From Rummeliibacillus pycnus_A (GTDB taxonomy: Bacteria > Bacillota > Bacilli > Bacillales_A > Planococcaceae): a DNA stretch of 64,000 nucleotides. The stretch spans positions 248,001 through 312,000 of the forward strand of contig NZ_CP132291.1 of the NCBI RefSeq assembly GCF_044359855.1, written 5' to 3'. The notes under the pieces were generated by a model. It saw nothing but the letters and a program-made list of their open reading frames with translations, had not been told where the DNA came from and made no database searches. The position numbers and the translations under genes were made by a program. This document shows positions 16,512 to 26,334 of the stretch, piece after piece; position 1 is the first letter of the stretch; each line of letters opens with the position of its first letter.

Positions 16512-17348
16512 ATGCAACCACTAAAACCAATTAAAAGAAGTCATACTCGGATATATCTTGGTACTAAATACTATCGTTTTAAAAGGTATCTAGAGTGGAG
16601 CTTTGGTGAGAAAAAGTATGCAACAAACAAGTTAAACACTAAACTACTAGAAAATGTGGTTTTTACTCATCAAACCGTACTTTTACGTGAATTAAAAGAC
16701 GTAGATATGTGGCTACAGCATAATAAAATAAAAAATCTTAAAATTGCAACAAATAAAATTAGCCATATCATTATTCGTCCTGGTGAAACGTTCTCTTATT
16801 GGCGAATACTCGGTAATACAACTAAAAGAAAAGGTTATGTAGAAGGCATGATTTTACACTATGGGAAAGTAAAAACAGGTGCTGGAGGTGGCCTCTGTCA
16901 ACTGTCGAATTTAATCTACTGGATGACATTGCATACCCCTTTAACAGTTACGGAAAGATATCGTCATAGCTACGATGTGTTTCCAGATTCGAAACGAACA
17001 CAACCTTTTGGGAGTGGAGCAACATGTGCATATAATTATCTTGACTTACAAATAAAAAATGAAACCAATTATACTTATCAATTAGTGGTGTATTTAACAG
17101 ATACGCATCTTGTTGGTGAATGGCGAGCTGATGTTCCTGCCATTTACTCATATGAAATATATGAGAAAGAACACATGATTACTCTTGAAACATGGGGAAA
17201 ATATATTAGACATAATAAAATACATCGTAAAATATATAACAAAGCCCTCGAACAAATCGACGATGAATTTATAACAGAAAACCATGCCATTATGATGTAT
17301 GAACCATTTTTGGAAGATTCAACTCTGAAAGATAAAAAGATGAAATAA
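16512..17348 (+). CDS. VanW-like protein
   Basis: 278 residues. The central block RPGETFSYWRILGNTTKRKGY, GAGGGLCQLSNLIYW and HSYDVFPDSKRTQPFGSGAT is the VanW family signature. Proteins of this family accompany vancomycin resistance clusters in some enterococci, but most are stand-alone and of unknown function. No signal peptide or membrane segment is visible, unlike longer VanW proteins with G5 domains. ATG 16512 is favoured over 16506 because GGAGG abuts the latter. No van genes are nearby. Confidence 0.82.
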   Translation: MQPLKPIKRSHTRIYLGTKYYRFKRYLEWSFGEKKYATNKLNTKLLENVVFTHQTVLLRELKDVDMWLQHNKIKNLKIATNKISHIIIRPGETFSYWRILGNTTKRKGYVEGMILHYGKVKTGAGGGLCQLSNLIYWMTLHTPLTVTERYRHSYDVFPDSKRTQPFGSGATCAYNYLDLQIKNETNYTYQLVVYLTDTHLVGEWRADVPAIYSYEIYEKEHMITLETWGKYIRHNKIHRKIYNKALEQIDDEFITENHAIMMYEPFLEDSTLKDKKMK

Positions 17349-17488
17349 AATGAAGTATGAACAATATAGATTTATAAGAAAGTATACTATCGCTCTCTTT
17401 ATAATGTAATATTATTGCGTTTACTGTACAAAAATTTCTATTTTAAGTAAAATTATTATAGATTTAACTTTCGGAAGGATGGGATGGA

Positions 17489-18469
17489 ATGGTGAAGAAA
17501 AATGTGAAAGAACAGTTGATGGCACTAGAATTACCAGTAATTGCTGCACCAATGTTTTTAGTATCCGGTATCGAGCTTGTCGTGGAAGGTTGTAAATCAG
17601 GGGTGGTTACGACTTTTCCGTTGTTAAATGCTAGAACATCAGAAGCATTAGAAGAATGGATGCTGGAGATTACGACCCAATTAGCAGAAGCTGAAAAAAT
17701 AAATCAAAGTGTAGCACCATGGGGAGTCAATCTTGTCGTGCATAAGTCAAATGATCGCTATGATGCAGATGTTGAATTAATCAAAAAATATCAGCCGCCG
17801 ATTGTCATCACATCATTAGGAAAACCAACAGATATTGCGAAAATTGTACATCAATATGGAGGACTAGTATTCTCTGATGTGATAAGTGTTAAACATGCGA
17901 AAAGAGCAATAGAAGCGGATATTGACGGACTTGTTCTTGTATGTAATGGGGCAGGGGGGCATGGTGGTACGTTGCATCCTATGGCTTTCGTACATGAAGT
18001 GAAGCAATTCTTTGATGGATTAATTATCTTATCAGGGGCAATTTCACATGGACAAGACATATTGGCTGCCCAAGTAATAGGTGCAGATTTAGCGTATATG
18101 GGTACTCGCTTTATCGCGACAGAAGAATCAATGGCAAGCAATGCTTACAAGAATATGTTGTTAGAAGCTGAAGCTGGAGATATTGTTTATACGGATAAAC
18201 TGAGTGGAGTGAATGCTAATTTTATTCTGCAAAGTGTCCTAAAAGCTGGACTAGATCCTAGTGAACTTCAAAAGCCTGAAAAACTTGAAATTGTTCATAA
18301 GGCAGATGATGAAGCAAAAGCATGGAAGAACATATGGAGTGCAGGCCACGGAGTTGGTGGCATTCATGAAGTATTACCGGTAGCAGAGTTAGTTAAAAAG
18401 TTGAGTGCTGAATACGAAGAGAGTATTAATAAAGTTATTGAAAAAAAACAAAAGAAAATTAGATTGTAA
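17489..18469 (+). CDS. nitronate monooxygenase/2-nitropropane dioxygenase-like FMN enzyme
   Basis: 326-residue TIM-barrel flavoprotein. PVIAAPMFLVSGIELV at the N-terminus, CNGAGGHGGTLHPMAF (catalytic His region), LSGAISHGQDI and GADLAYMGTRFIATEES (phosphate-binding) are typical of class I nitronate monooxygenases. It oxidises alkyl nitronates such as propionate 3-nitronate; some relatives are enoyl reductases. It is monocistronic with a strong terminator. Confidence 0.85.
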   Translation: MVKKNVKEQLMALELPVIAAPMFLVSGIELVVEGCKSGVVTTFPLLNARTSEALEEWMLEITTQLAEAEKINQSVAPWGVNLVVHKSNDRYDADVELIKKYQPPIVITSLGKPTDIAKIVHQYGGLVFSDVISVKHAKRAIEADIDGLVLVCNGAGGHGGTLHPMAFVHEVKQFFDGLIILSGAISHGQDILAAQVIGADLAYMGTRFIATEESMASNAYKNMLLEAEAGDIVYTDKLSGVNANFILQSVLKAGLDPSELQKPEKLEIVHKADDEAKAWKNIWSAGHGVGGIHEVLPVAELVKKLSAEYEESINKVIEKKQKKIRL

Positions 18470-18486
18470 ATAGATATAGTAAAGCA

Positions 18487-18527
18487 AAGTAGCTTTTGTT
18501 CAAGTGAATATAAAGCTACTTTTTTTT
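18487..18527 (+). terminator. terminator of the nitronate monooxygenase gene
   Basis: AAGTAGCTTT, 15-base loop, AAAGCTACTT, then TTTTTTT. Confidence 0.8.
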
Positions 18528-18819
18528 GGGGCTTTAAATAATTGATATGTTTCTGATATGAAGGATTTTTGAAATATTTGTCGAATGATCTGGTTAATTA
18601 TCTCAAGAAAATAAGTGATGGAGGAATTAAATCAAATTTTTTACTTGTTTTACTGGATAGACTGAGTCACTTGTTTTAAGTAAACTTGATTTGCGAAGTT
18701 TATATAATCAGTTTTTGATATTTGATAAAAAAATTGAACATTGTTATATGTCCTGACTATAGACAGTTGTCAATGAAGCGGAAGATTGAGACTCCAGGGA
18801 AAGTGATGAAGGTACTGGA

Positions 18820-19085
18820 AAAGTAAAAATAGATGTAAATTTATGATGGAAATCTAGTATAGATATCTTCGTTGAAGTGGAATTAGCGGAGACTCCTGTG
18901 GGAAAACGAGCTAGACGAGACCCCGGAGCGAGATTTTCTCTGCGACGAAGCTAGCGAAGCGATGCAGGAGCACAAGCGAGGAGGCTCGTCAGTTCGCCCA
19001 CGGAAAGCGGAGCTAATTCCACTTCATTAAGTAGATTATATATCCTATAAATATCTGTATAACTTCACTTTTTCAGTGACTTCAA
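18820..19085. repeat. nested palindromic repeat element, copy 1
   Basis: The inner part (18872-19025) begins TTGAAGTGGAATTAGC and ends GCTAATTCCACTTCA, giving near-perfect ~15-bp terminal inverted repeats around a GC-richer core with CTGTGGG and GCCCACGG arms. It encodes nothing. Outer arms GTACTGGAAAAGT and ACTTTTTCAGTGA form a second inverted pair. Further out, 18768-18815 and 19090-19113 resemble the two halves of the other repeat family seen at 38841 and 46152, as if one element had inserted into another. A second copy lies at 21250-21530. Confidence 0.8.
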
Positions 19086-19175
19086 AGCAAGAAAGGTGAG
19101 ACCCCGCAGTAAGCAAAAAATCTTTTGTCATACAAAAGATTTTCCTGCTAAGCTATATAATTAAACATAGGAACA

Positions 19176-19210
19176 CAAAAAAGGACTTCAAGGAAAAGTG
19201 AAGTCCTTTT
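19176..19210 (-). terminator. terminator of the AlkD-like gene
   Basis: AAAAGGACTTCA, loop, TGAAGTCCTTTT; on the minus strand it ends in a T-run, 35 bp after the stop. Confidence 0.8.
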
Positions 19211-19244
19211 GATTGTGACCAAATAATTAGTCTCATAAATAGTT

Positions 19245-19934
19245 CTACTTACGTTTCATTTCTCGAATCTTATCCTTTGTTGGATGATCAATACGATTTG
19301 ATTCAATAATTTTTTGCAGGGCTTTATTGTAAGTGAATGTATCCTGCGAACTTGTTATTAAATAGGCTCCTGTTATTTCAGGAAATTTAATATAGCAAAT
19401 GGAAATCGCCCATGCAACAGCCATTTGGGTATAGAACTTTCCATTTTGCATGGAATCAAGTAAGTCCAGTGTTTGTTGTATATATGTTTCATCCACAAAA
19501 TAATTAAGTAGCATGACGGCTGCAAAACGAGCCTTATATTCTTCATTTGATACTGCATAAGGTTGGATAAACCGCCACATTTCTTGTTGATGTTTTTTAG
19601 TACTTTTAAGTCCAGTACAAAAGCTATCGCAAACAGACCAGTTATCAATTTTCGGTATGAAATCTTCTATATATGTTAATTGCTCCTCAAAATCCATTTT
19701 TGCATAACCAATGACCATTCCTCGAAGCATTTTTTCTTCATAATATTGATCTCGAGTGTTTGATAAATAAGAATGTGTGTCTTCTTTTGCCACTTCTTTC
19801 GCTATTTTACGAATAGCTGGAATCCGCACACCGATCATCGAATCTTTATCAACTGTTGGAATCAGCCTAGCATTAAAATCTCTGTAGGGCAGATCTCGCT
19901 CCTCAAATAAACGTTCTTGAATAAAAGTCTTCAT
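19245..19934 (-). CDS. AlkD-like DNA alkylation repair protein (HEAT-repeat glycosylase family)
   Basis: 229 residues, almost entirely helical. Segments GVRIPAIRKIAKEVAKED, NWSVCDSFCTGLKSTKKHQ, ARFAAVMLLNYFVD and QMAVAWAISICYIKFPE match the ALK repeats of the AlkC/AlkD superfamily. AlkD enzymes excise positively charged alkylated bases. The divergent YeeZ-like branch of this family is poorly characterised and this protein may belong there. ATG 19934 follows AAAAGGAG. It is monocistronic. Confidence 0.75.
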   Translation of the reverse strand: MKTFIQERLFEERDLPYRDFNARLIPTVDKDSMIGVRIPAIRKIAKEVAKEDTHSYLSNTRDQYYEEKMLRGMVIGYAKMDFEEQLTYIEDFIPKIDNWSVCDSFCTGLKSTKKHQQEMWRFIQPYAVSNEEYKARFAAVMLLNYFVDETYIQQTLDLLDSMQNGKFYTQMAVAWAISICYIKFPEITGAYLITSSQDTFTYNKALQKIIESNRIDHPTKDKIREMKRK

Positions 19935-20223
19935 ATAAGTTCTCCTTTTCATACAATGCTTTGTTTTAGTCTAAATGAAAATATAAAAGCGAACAAATTC
20001 AAATCACAGTTAAGACCTTAATTTCTAGCAATATTATAAGTCTCGATAGTCTATATACGGAAATAATTTATAGCAACTAAGACAATTAAAAATTGATTCA
20101 ATGATTAAATCAAAATTGCCCTATATTCAACTTGTATTTCATGTTTCAAAATACAATATATCAGTAGAAGCTACTTTTGTAGTAATCGGTGGAAAACTGC
20201 AGATGAGCAATCTTATAAGTAAA

Positions 20224-20257
20224 AACAAAAAGCAGACCTTTAAAGTCTGCTTTTTTT
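20224..20257. terminator. bidirectional terminator
   Basis: AAAAGCAGAC-CTTTAAA-GTCTGCTTTTTTT, with A-run and T-run on opposite sides. It serves the VOC gene on the minus strand. The 289 bp from here to 19935 otherwise show nothing. Confidence 0.8.
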
Positions 20258-20290
20258 CGTGAAAAAATGGTGGAATCTCCAACAATTTCA

Positions 20291-20944
20291 TTAAAAGTTA
20301 TCAATAATTCCTTTATTTGTCTGAATAATTATAGGAGCCTGAATAGCATTTTTAGTTGAAAATAGCCATCTTCTTCCGATCGGTCCTAAAAGTATAAAAG
20401 CACCATCTTCGAATTCACCGATAAAATTAAGGCTCATTTTCTTTAATTCTTTTCCATCACGAATAGGAATTCCGATTTTATCCAGTTTCCCTGCAGTTTC
20501 TCGAACATTTGCAGTAGTTAAACTTATTTCACTTATGGATAAAATATGATCTATTGAGAATTCTTTATCATCAGATATTGGTGATGTAGTTCTTCTTGCT
20601 ATAAATTCAACAATATTCCCTGCAGGATCTTCAAAATAACAAGCATTCGCCTGAGTTTTCCCATCAAAATCAATTTCATCCATATCGTCTTCTTTTAGTA
20701 GCGTTAAACGTGTAGAAAGCCAGTTCTTAGCTTCTGCAAATAAATTAGCATAGATATTGAAGGCGAAGTGGTAATAGTACGCATTATCTTCGTGGTCTTT
20801 AATTAATTCAAGTATACTTTCACCAATTTGAAAAGCTGCACAATTAGTATTAAATGTTATCATTTTAAATTGAAGTATATCTTGATAAAAGTTTACTGTC
20901 TGTTCAAAGTTAGAAATCTGTAGTGAAACCTTTACAATCTTCAT
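20291..20944 (-). CDS. glyoxalase/bleomycin resistance (VOC) family protein
   Basis: 217 residues with an N-terminal VOC unit (VKVSLQISNFEQTVNFYQDIL, then ANACYFEDPAGNIVEFIARR) and a weaker second half. A catechol dioxygenase or glyoxalase role cannot be fixed: the metal-binding set is incomplete (E in NIVEFIA is present, the paired N-terminal residue is not His). Start ATG 20944 is preceded by CTGGAGGGATTAAG on the minus strand. It is monocistronic. Confidence 0.75.
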   Translation of the reverse strand: MKIVKVSLQISNFEQTVNFYQDILQFKMITFNTNCAAFQIGESILELIKDHEDNAYYYHFAFNIYANLFAEAKNWLSTRLTLLKEDDMDEIDFDGKTQANACYFEDPAGNIVEFIARRTTSPISDDKEFSIDHILSISEISLTTANVRETAGKLDKIGIPIRDGKELKKMSLNFIGEFEDGAFILLGPIGRRWLFSTKNAIQAPIIIQTNKGIIDNF

Positions 20945-21137
20945 CTTAATCCCTCCAGTAACAATCCTTTGAAATAATTATAATAATTAGAAGGATAAAA
21001 TTGCGTCATACACAAGTATGAATTGATCTACAACTTTAGATGGAAGAAAGGATTATTTAAGTGAAGCTTTCATAATGTAAAATTCATTTGAAATATACGA
21101 ACATTTAATGATATCCAAGTTTGTTTATTGTAACTCT

Positions 21138-21246
21138 TTCGACGGCAAGTCCTCAAAAATGCATTCGCATTTCCTTCGTGCGATATACATTCATAGTCCT
21201 ACAGGAAAAGCTTGAGCTGAAAGCCCCGAAGGAACGAAGTGAAGGC
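21138..21246. repeat. degenerate repeat related to the element at 46152
   Basis: AGGAAAAGCTTGAGCTGAAAG is also present, on the opposite strand and with one base changed, in the element at 46152-46251. The left half is divergent. Confidence 0.55.
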
Positions 21247-21249
21247 ACT

Positions 21250-21530
21250 GAAAAAGTAATAATAGATAAAAATTTATAATCAAAATCTGGTAAAGCTATA
21301 TTTGTTGAAGTGGAATTAGCGTAGACTCCTGTGGGAAAACGAGCTAGACGAGACCCCGGAGCGAGATTTTCTCTGCGACGAAGCTAGCGAAGCGATGCAG
21401 GAGCACAAGCGAGGAGGCTCGTCAGTTCGCCCACGGAAAGCGGAGCTAATTCCACTCCATTCAATAGCAGCTATATACTATAAATATTTGTATTAATACA
21501 CTTTTTCAGGGGGCTCAAAGAGAGGAGGCT
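21250..21530. repeat. nested palindromic repeat element, copy 2
   Basis: The inner element (21305-21460) differs from copy 1 (18872-19025) by only about two substitutions, while the ~60-bp flanks on both sides are similar but diverged. So the inner part has spread more recently or is under conservation. A truncated third right end (GAAGCTAATTCCACATTG) follows near 21560. The gene-free stretch 20945-21787 is mostly made of such repeats. Confidence 0.8.
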
Positions 21531-21787
21531 CAAAGCTCGCCATCGGAAATCGAAGCTAATTCCACATTGTGCAGAAAGCAGATTAATACTATTAATTTTT
21601 GTATTTAAAAACCGAAAATGGATTTAAAAAAATTGATTCATGAAATTAAAATTATTTAGCGTATGAAAGTTATAGTCTCTGGAAATTACTTTAATTGAGA
21701 TGCTAGAGCAGATTCATAAAAAGAACGAAGAAAACAGGATAATTCATACTATGATGGATTAACTTTTTAAGGAGCACACTTTTAATA

Positions 21788-22417
21788 ATGAAAAGTATCA
21801 ATAATTATTTATTAATTACATGGATTATCATAATCGTATTTATTATAGTAGTGATTCTAAGTATAACTTTAATTCCTAAACCCCACGAAGAAGGGAAAGA
21901 GTATATCTATTTAGGGAAAGATGCACCAATCCCAACGGCACTAGATCCAATTGTGGATGAAATGAAAAATAAGTTAATTAATGACGCAGCAAATCAAAAA
22001 ATAGATGTAATTATCACAGAAGGAATCCGATCTTTTGCAAAACAGGACGAATTGTATCAACAAGGGAGAACTACTAGAGGTAAAATTGTTACAAATACAA
22101 GAGCAGGCGAGTCCTTTCATAATTATGGATTAGCATTTGATTATGCATTATTAGATAAGAATGGCGAAATCATTTGGGATACGAATTATGATGGCAATGG
22201 AAATGGGAAATCAGATTGGTTCGAAGTTGCTGATATAGGAAAAAAACTTGGGTTTAACTGGGGGGGCGATTGGATTGGATTTAAAGATTACCCTCATCTA
22301 CAAATGACGTTCGGGTTAAGTATTGATATGCTAAAAAGTGGATATCGCTTAAATGATGAAGAGATTAGGAAAAATATGAAACAATATTTAAGTCTTAAAT
22401 CTTATGAAAATTATTGA
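21788..22417 (+). CDS. membrane-anchored M15-family D,D-/L,D-carboxypeptidase (VanY-like)
   Basis: 209 residues. One N-terminal membrane anchor (about residues 8-29, isoleucine-rich) is followed by an M15 peptidase domain. It has GIRSFAKQDELYQQGR, the zinc site ESFHNYGLAFDYAL and DYPHLQMT, and the WGGDW motif. Such enzymes trim peptidoglycan stem peptides. The ribosome site AAGGAG is rather far (about 13 bases) from the ATG, so expression may be low. The active side would be extracytoplasmic. The neighbouring LCP gene is on the opposite strand. Confidence 0.85.
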   Translation: MKSINNYLLITWIIIIVFIIVVILSITLIPKPHEEGKEYIYLGKDAPIPTALDPIVDEMKNKLINDAANQKIDVIITEGIRSFAKQDELYQQGRTTRGKIVTNTRAGESFHNYGLAFDYALLDKNGEIIWDTNYDGNGNGKSDWFEVADIGKKLGFNWGGDWIGFKDYPHLQMTFGLSIDMLKSGYRLNDEEIRKNMKQYLSLKSYENY

Positions 22418-22515
22418 AGTATAATCAACTCCAATAATTCACTTGTAACAGAAAAAGCTGTCTATGAGCAAAATACTATCTGTTAATAGACAGCTCCATT
22501 TCTTTAACTAAGATA

Positions 22516-23463
22516 CTAAGGTAACTCTAAATGGTTACGCAATTCCTTGGAAATTCCCATCAATTCTTTTTCATCCATCTTGTAATACCAAATCCCATTA
22601 ATAATTTCACCGCCACCTTTTTCAAACCGTAATTGATCAATATTTGAAATAGAATCTTGATAATTTTGTAGAAGCTTCATCATTTCGGAAAATGTTAAGT
22701 TTGTTTGCACATTTTTTCCTAATGAATTAAAAATATCCTTATAGTTTAATAGACTATCCACTGACACTGCCTCTTTAATAATTCCTGAAATCAATTGTCT
22801 TTGTCGTTCTTGACGACCAAAGTCCCCCTCAGGATCATCATGTCGATTACGAATAAAGGCAAGAGCAGCTTTGCCATCTAATTTATTTGTTCCTACTTTG
22901 AATTGATAACCATTTTGCTCAAATGCTCGGCTGCTGTTTACTGTAATTCCTCCGACAGCATCAATCATATCTGAAAAACCATCCATATTAATTTCTGCAA
23001 CATAATCAATTGGAATATTTAATAAGTGTTCTACTGAATCCATTGACATTTTAATACCCCCAAAAGCATAAGCATGGTTCAATTTATCATTTGTATTATG
23101 CCCTACAATTTCGGTATATGTATCACGTGGAATACTGAGCATTTTTGTATCCTTAGAATTAGGGTTTATTGTTAAAACAATAATGGTATCGGATCGACCA
23201 TTCTCACCTTCACGACTATCAACCCCTAATAATAATATGGAAAATGGGTCTCTCTTTTCAAAATTAACTTGTTTCGCACGCTGTTTCGATTGATCACGAT
23301 TAATGTTAACATGCGTTTCCTTCAAATTTGCCGAAAAGCTATTATACATACTGTAGGTCATCCCGCTTATTCCAAGTACTAACACCATAACAATGCCTAC
23401 AATCCATTTCCAAAAGCTTCTTTTTTTCTTTTCGTGTATTCTTTTTTTTCGTTCACCAGCCAT
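22516..23463 (-). CDS. LytR-CpsA-Psr family polymer-peptidoglycan ligase (TagU-like)
   Basis: 315 residues. A basic cytoplasmic tail and one membrane segment (about residues 18-40) precede the LCP domain. Its family motifs are SILLLGVDSRE, RSDTIIVLTINP, SIPRDTYTEI and FIRNRHDDPEGDFGRQERQRQ; the arginines bind the polyprenyl pyrophosphate. These enzymes attach teichoic acids or other glycopolymers to peptidoglycan. Its location, divergent from a polymer synthesis and export operon, suggests it anchors that polymer. Start ATG 23463 follows CGGAGG; a longer frame lacks a site. Confidence 0.9.
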   Translation of the reverse strand: MAGERKKRIHEKKKRSFWKWIVGIVMVLVLGISGMTYSMYNSFSANLKETHVNINRDQSKQRAKQVNFEKRDPFSILLLGVDSREGENGRSDTIIVLTINPNSKDTKMLSIPRDTYTEIVGHNTNDKLNHAYAFGGIKMSMDSVEHLLNIPIDYVAEINMDGFSDMIDAVGGITVNSSRAFEQNGYQFKVGTNKLDGKAALAFIRNRHDDPEGDFGRQERQRQLISGIIKEAVSVDSLLNYKDIFNSLGKNVQTNLTFSEMMKLLQNYQDSISNIDQLRFEKGGGEIINGIWYYKMDEKELMGISKELRNHLELP

Positions 23464-23645
23464 CTCGAGCCTCCGTATGCAATTTGTAAAAACATTTGTT
23501 GAAATCATCAGAAATAGCACCATATGCGATTAATTCATAAATAATATGGGCTTCTTTTAAAATAGACCACTTTTTGAAAAAATAAAGAGTTTATTAATAA
23601 AATTAATAATAATTTACAAATAGTTAATAAAAATGGATCAGTACC

Positions 23646-23677
23646 TTAACAAAATATGTAAATAACTATGCTACAAT
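23646..23677 (+). promoter_or_regulatory. possible promoter of the wall-polymer operon
   Basis: TTAACA, 20 bp, TACAAT, about 85 bp before the first glycosyltransferase. The spacer is long, so the -35 assignment is weak; the -10 is the better part. Confidence 0.3.
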
Positions 23678-23762
23678 GAACGCGTAACGAAGATGCTGGA
23701 AAGTAAATATCCAAAATAATTCGAATCTTCAAGACTATAGCTACTTTAGGAGGTTGCTCTCA

Positions 23763-25031
23763 TTGTCTAGTTCCAAAATATTAATCATCACCCAAAATTT
23801 TTATCCTGAAATAGGTAGTCATGCAAATCGAATGAATAACATTTTCCAGCTAATACAGAAAGAAGGATATGATGTATCCGTACTGACAACTGAGCCTACA
23901 TATCCAAACAAACAACTTTATAAAGAAAAAAAATTTTGGAATGACAAAACACTCGATGATGCAAGTAAGGTCCATCGAATTAAAGTGAAAAATAGGAAAT
24001 ACGCTTTAAATATGCTAAATAGGTTGATTCACTATCTCGAAATATCGATTAAAATGTTACTTTTTGTACTATTTAGTAAACAAAAATATGATGTTGTTCT
24101 TGTTACAACACCAGCTATCTTCATTGCATTTGTTGGAGTTGTTGCAAAATTGAGGTATAGGTCGAGGTTTATTTTAGATGTCAGAGATCTATGGCCAGAA
24201 TCATTGAAAGGAGTAGGGGTATTTAATCAAAAAGTAATTATCAACCTCTTCTCGCTATTTGAAATTTATTTATATAAGAAAGCAAATCATATCATTATAA
24301 ATAGCATTGGATTTAGAGATTATATTGTTAATAAGGCAAAGATAAATTCAAACAAAATCACTTATATTCCGAATGCAGGCAGACAATATGAATTACAACA
24401 AACCTATAGATATCATAGAAATTTTAGAGTTATTTACACGGGAAATATTGGGCTTGCTCAGGATGTCGAATTCTTAAAAAGCTTAGTTCGAAAATTAGAT
24501 AAAAACCATATTTTAATAACGATTGTCGGTTATGGTCAAAAGAAAAGCGAGTTACAAAGGTTTATTAAGGATAACAAATTGAACAATGTTTCATTTGTAA
24601 ATCCTACTACAAGAGCTGAGTGTTTAAAATTAAATTCCGAACATGATGCTGGAGTTCTTTCTTTAAATAACAATGATGTTTTCGATACAGTGCTACCTGG
24701 AAAATTAATAGATTATATGATATCTGGTTTACCAGTTGTAGCAGCTGTATCAGGGTACTCTAAAGAGATCATTCAAAAATATCAATCAGGGTTTTTTTCT
24801 GAAAAACGTGATGCATATGAAATTGTGAAATATATTTTATTATTAAAATATAGCCCTGAATTAAGAGAAAAAACAGCAAATAATGCGATTAATTTAATTA
24901 AGGATCAATTCATATGGGAAAAGAATATCAAAAAATTAATATCCTTGCTTAAAGAAGAGAATCAAGTCGCTGAACCCGAAACGGAAAAGGTACCATTACT
25001 AAACCAAATAGATAAGGACATCAGACTATGA
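23763..25031 (+). CDS. glycosyltransferase family 4
   Basis: 422 residues with a GT-B fold of the WbuB-like group. ILIITQNFYPEIGSHANR opens the N-terminal domain, DVRDLWPESLKGVGVF follows, and the nucleotide-binding C-domain has YTGNIGLAQDVE and GKLIDYMISGLPVVA. It transfers a sugar to a lipid-linked or polymer acceptor at the inner face of the membrane. TTG 23763 is chosen since TAGGAGG abuts the earlier TTG 23754. First gene of an operon; its TGA overlaps the next ATG. Confidence 0.87.
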   Translation: MSSSKILIITQNFYPEIGSHANRMNNIFQLIQKEGYDVSVLTTEPTYPNKQLYKEKKFWNDKTLDDASKVHRIKVKNRKYALNMLNRLIHYLEISIKMLLFVLFSKQKYDVVLVTTPAIFIAFVGVVAKLRYRSRFILDVRDLWPESLKGVGVFNQKVIINLFSLFEIYLYKKANHIIINSIGFRDYIVNKAKINSNKITYIPNAGRQYELQQTYRYHRNFRVIYTGNIGLAQDVEFLKSLVRKLDKNHILITIVGYGQKKSELQRFIKDNKLNNVSFVNPTTRAECLKLNSEHDAGVLSLNNNDVFDTVLPGKLIDYMISGLPVVAAVSGYSKEIIQKYQSGFFSEKRDAYEIVKYILLLKYSPELREKTANNAINLIKDQFIWEKNIKKLISLLKEENQVAEPETEKVPLLNQIDKDIRL

Positions 25032-26302
25032 GAAAAAAAGTATGTATGTTTGTTTGGAACCACTTTACAAATGATGCGAGAGTACTTCGAGAATGCACGG
25101 CTTTATCAGAAAAAGGATATAAAGTAGACCTTATCTGTATACATGATCCAAGTGATAAAAATATGAAGTATGTTGAAGAAAGGAATGACAATTTCAATGT
25201 GTATAGAGTTAGGAGATATCCTTTCGTATTTACAACACTTCAATATTGCATGAAGAATAAATTAGCTGGTGGAGTAGCGTTAGTTCTTTGGTTATTTTTG
25301 GCATACTATTTCCCTTTAGTTTTCCTACCACTAACCCTATTAGGGGTACTTATATTAAAGACTAAATTAAAAACAGCTATATTAAGAGGCAGCGTCATTA
25401 TGCGAATGATCTTAAAAGGCAGAATGAAAAAATACGATATTTATCATTCAAATGATTTAAATACATTACCTCAAGGTTATATATGTGCAAAATGGCGATT
25501 AATAAAGAAACCATTAATTTACGATTCTCATGAAGTACAAACTAGCCGAACAGGTTATGATAGCTCAATTTATAGCAAGATGGAGCAATTCTTTATTAGA
25601 AGAATGGATTCGATGATAGTCGAAAATCATACTAGAGCTAAATACAATGAAGTTCTATATGGATTTTATCCAAATGTCGTGCATAATTACCCATTTATCC
25701 AAAAGAAAATTGAGAATAACCAAGTGGATCTTCATGAAATCCTTCAATTGCCCGAAGATGAAAAAATTCTTCTTTACCAAGGAGGAATTCAAGCAGGGAG
25801 AGGATTAGATAAATTGATAAAAGCTATTCCAAAATTCAAGGAGGGAACTCTTGTTCTAATTGGAGATGGTCGCATTAAACCTGATCTAATTAAAATGGTA
25901 AACGAAATGAATCTTCAAGAAAAAGTGAAATTTTTGCCGAAAGTACCACTAAGTGAATTACCGAAATATACACGAAATGCTTATTTAGGATTTCAAGTAT
26001 TAAATAACACGAACTATAATCATTACTCAGCTTCATCCAATAAATTATTTGAGTACATGATGGCAGGTGTTCCAGTCGTCGCTTGTGATTTTCCCGAAAT
26101 TAAAAGAGTTGTAGAAGGAGAAGAAACGGGGATCTGTATTGATTCGCATAAGCCTGATGAAATTGCAGCAGCTGTTAACAAACTATTGGATAATAATGCA
26201 TTACGCAACCGATTAAGCGAAAACAGTTTAAAAGCTAGTGAATTATTCAATTGGGAAAAAGAAAGGGAATTATTTATCAATGTATATGCGAAAGTATCTT
26301 AA
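25028..26302 (+). CDS. glycosyltransferase family 4
   Basis: 424 residues with a GT-B fold. VWNHFTNDARVLRECTALSEKG at the N-terminus, a hydrophobic stretch at about residues 80-115 that may dock to the membrane, YDSHEVQTSR, and in the C-domain LLYQGGIQAGRGLDKLIKA and NKLFEYMMAGVPVVA. The start overlaps the preceding stop (ATGA). The sugar specificity is unknown; by operon content, donors such as UDP-ManNAc or UDP-ManNAcA are candidates. Confidence 0.85.
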   Translation: MRKKVCMFVWNHFTNDARVLRECTALSEKGYKVDLICIHDPSDKNMKYVEERNDNFNVYRVRRYPFVFTTLQYCMKNKLAGGVALVLWLFLAYYFPLVFLPLTLLGVLILKTKLKTAILRGSVIMRMILKGRMKKYDIYHSNDLNTLPQGYICAKWRLIKKPLIYDSHEVQTSRTGYDSSIYSKMEQFFIRRMDSMIVENHTRAKYNEVLYGFYPNVVHNYPFIQKKIENNQVDLHEILQLPEDEKILLYQGGIQAGRGLDKLIKAIPKFKEGTLVLIGDGRIKPDLIKMVNEMNLQEKVKFLPKVPLSELPKYTRNAYLGFQVLNNTNYNHYSASSNKLFEYMMAGVPVVACDFPEIKRVVEGEETGICIDSHKPDEIAAAVNKLLDNNALRNRLSENSLKASELFNWEKERELFINVYAKVS

Positions 26303-26334
26303 AACCATCTAATTTACTACTAGGAGTGCTCATT

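Noticed and set aside
16512..17348. VanW-like gene and VanY-like gene (21788) considered as a glycopeptide-resistance cluster
   Set aside because: They are 4 kb apart in different transcripts, and no vanH, ligase, vanX or VanRS genes are present.
18872..19025. GC-richer repeat considered as an insertion sequence or CRISPR-like unit
   Set aside because: No transposase frame, only ~155 bp, and no spacer-repeat periodicity; treated as a small palindromic repeat.
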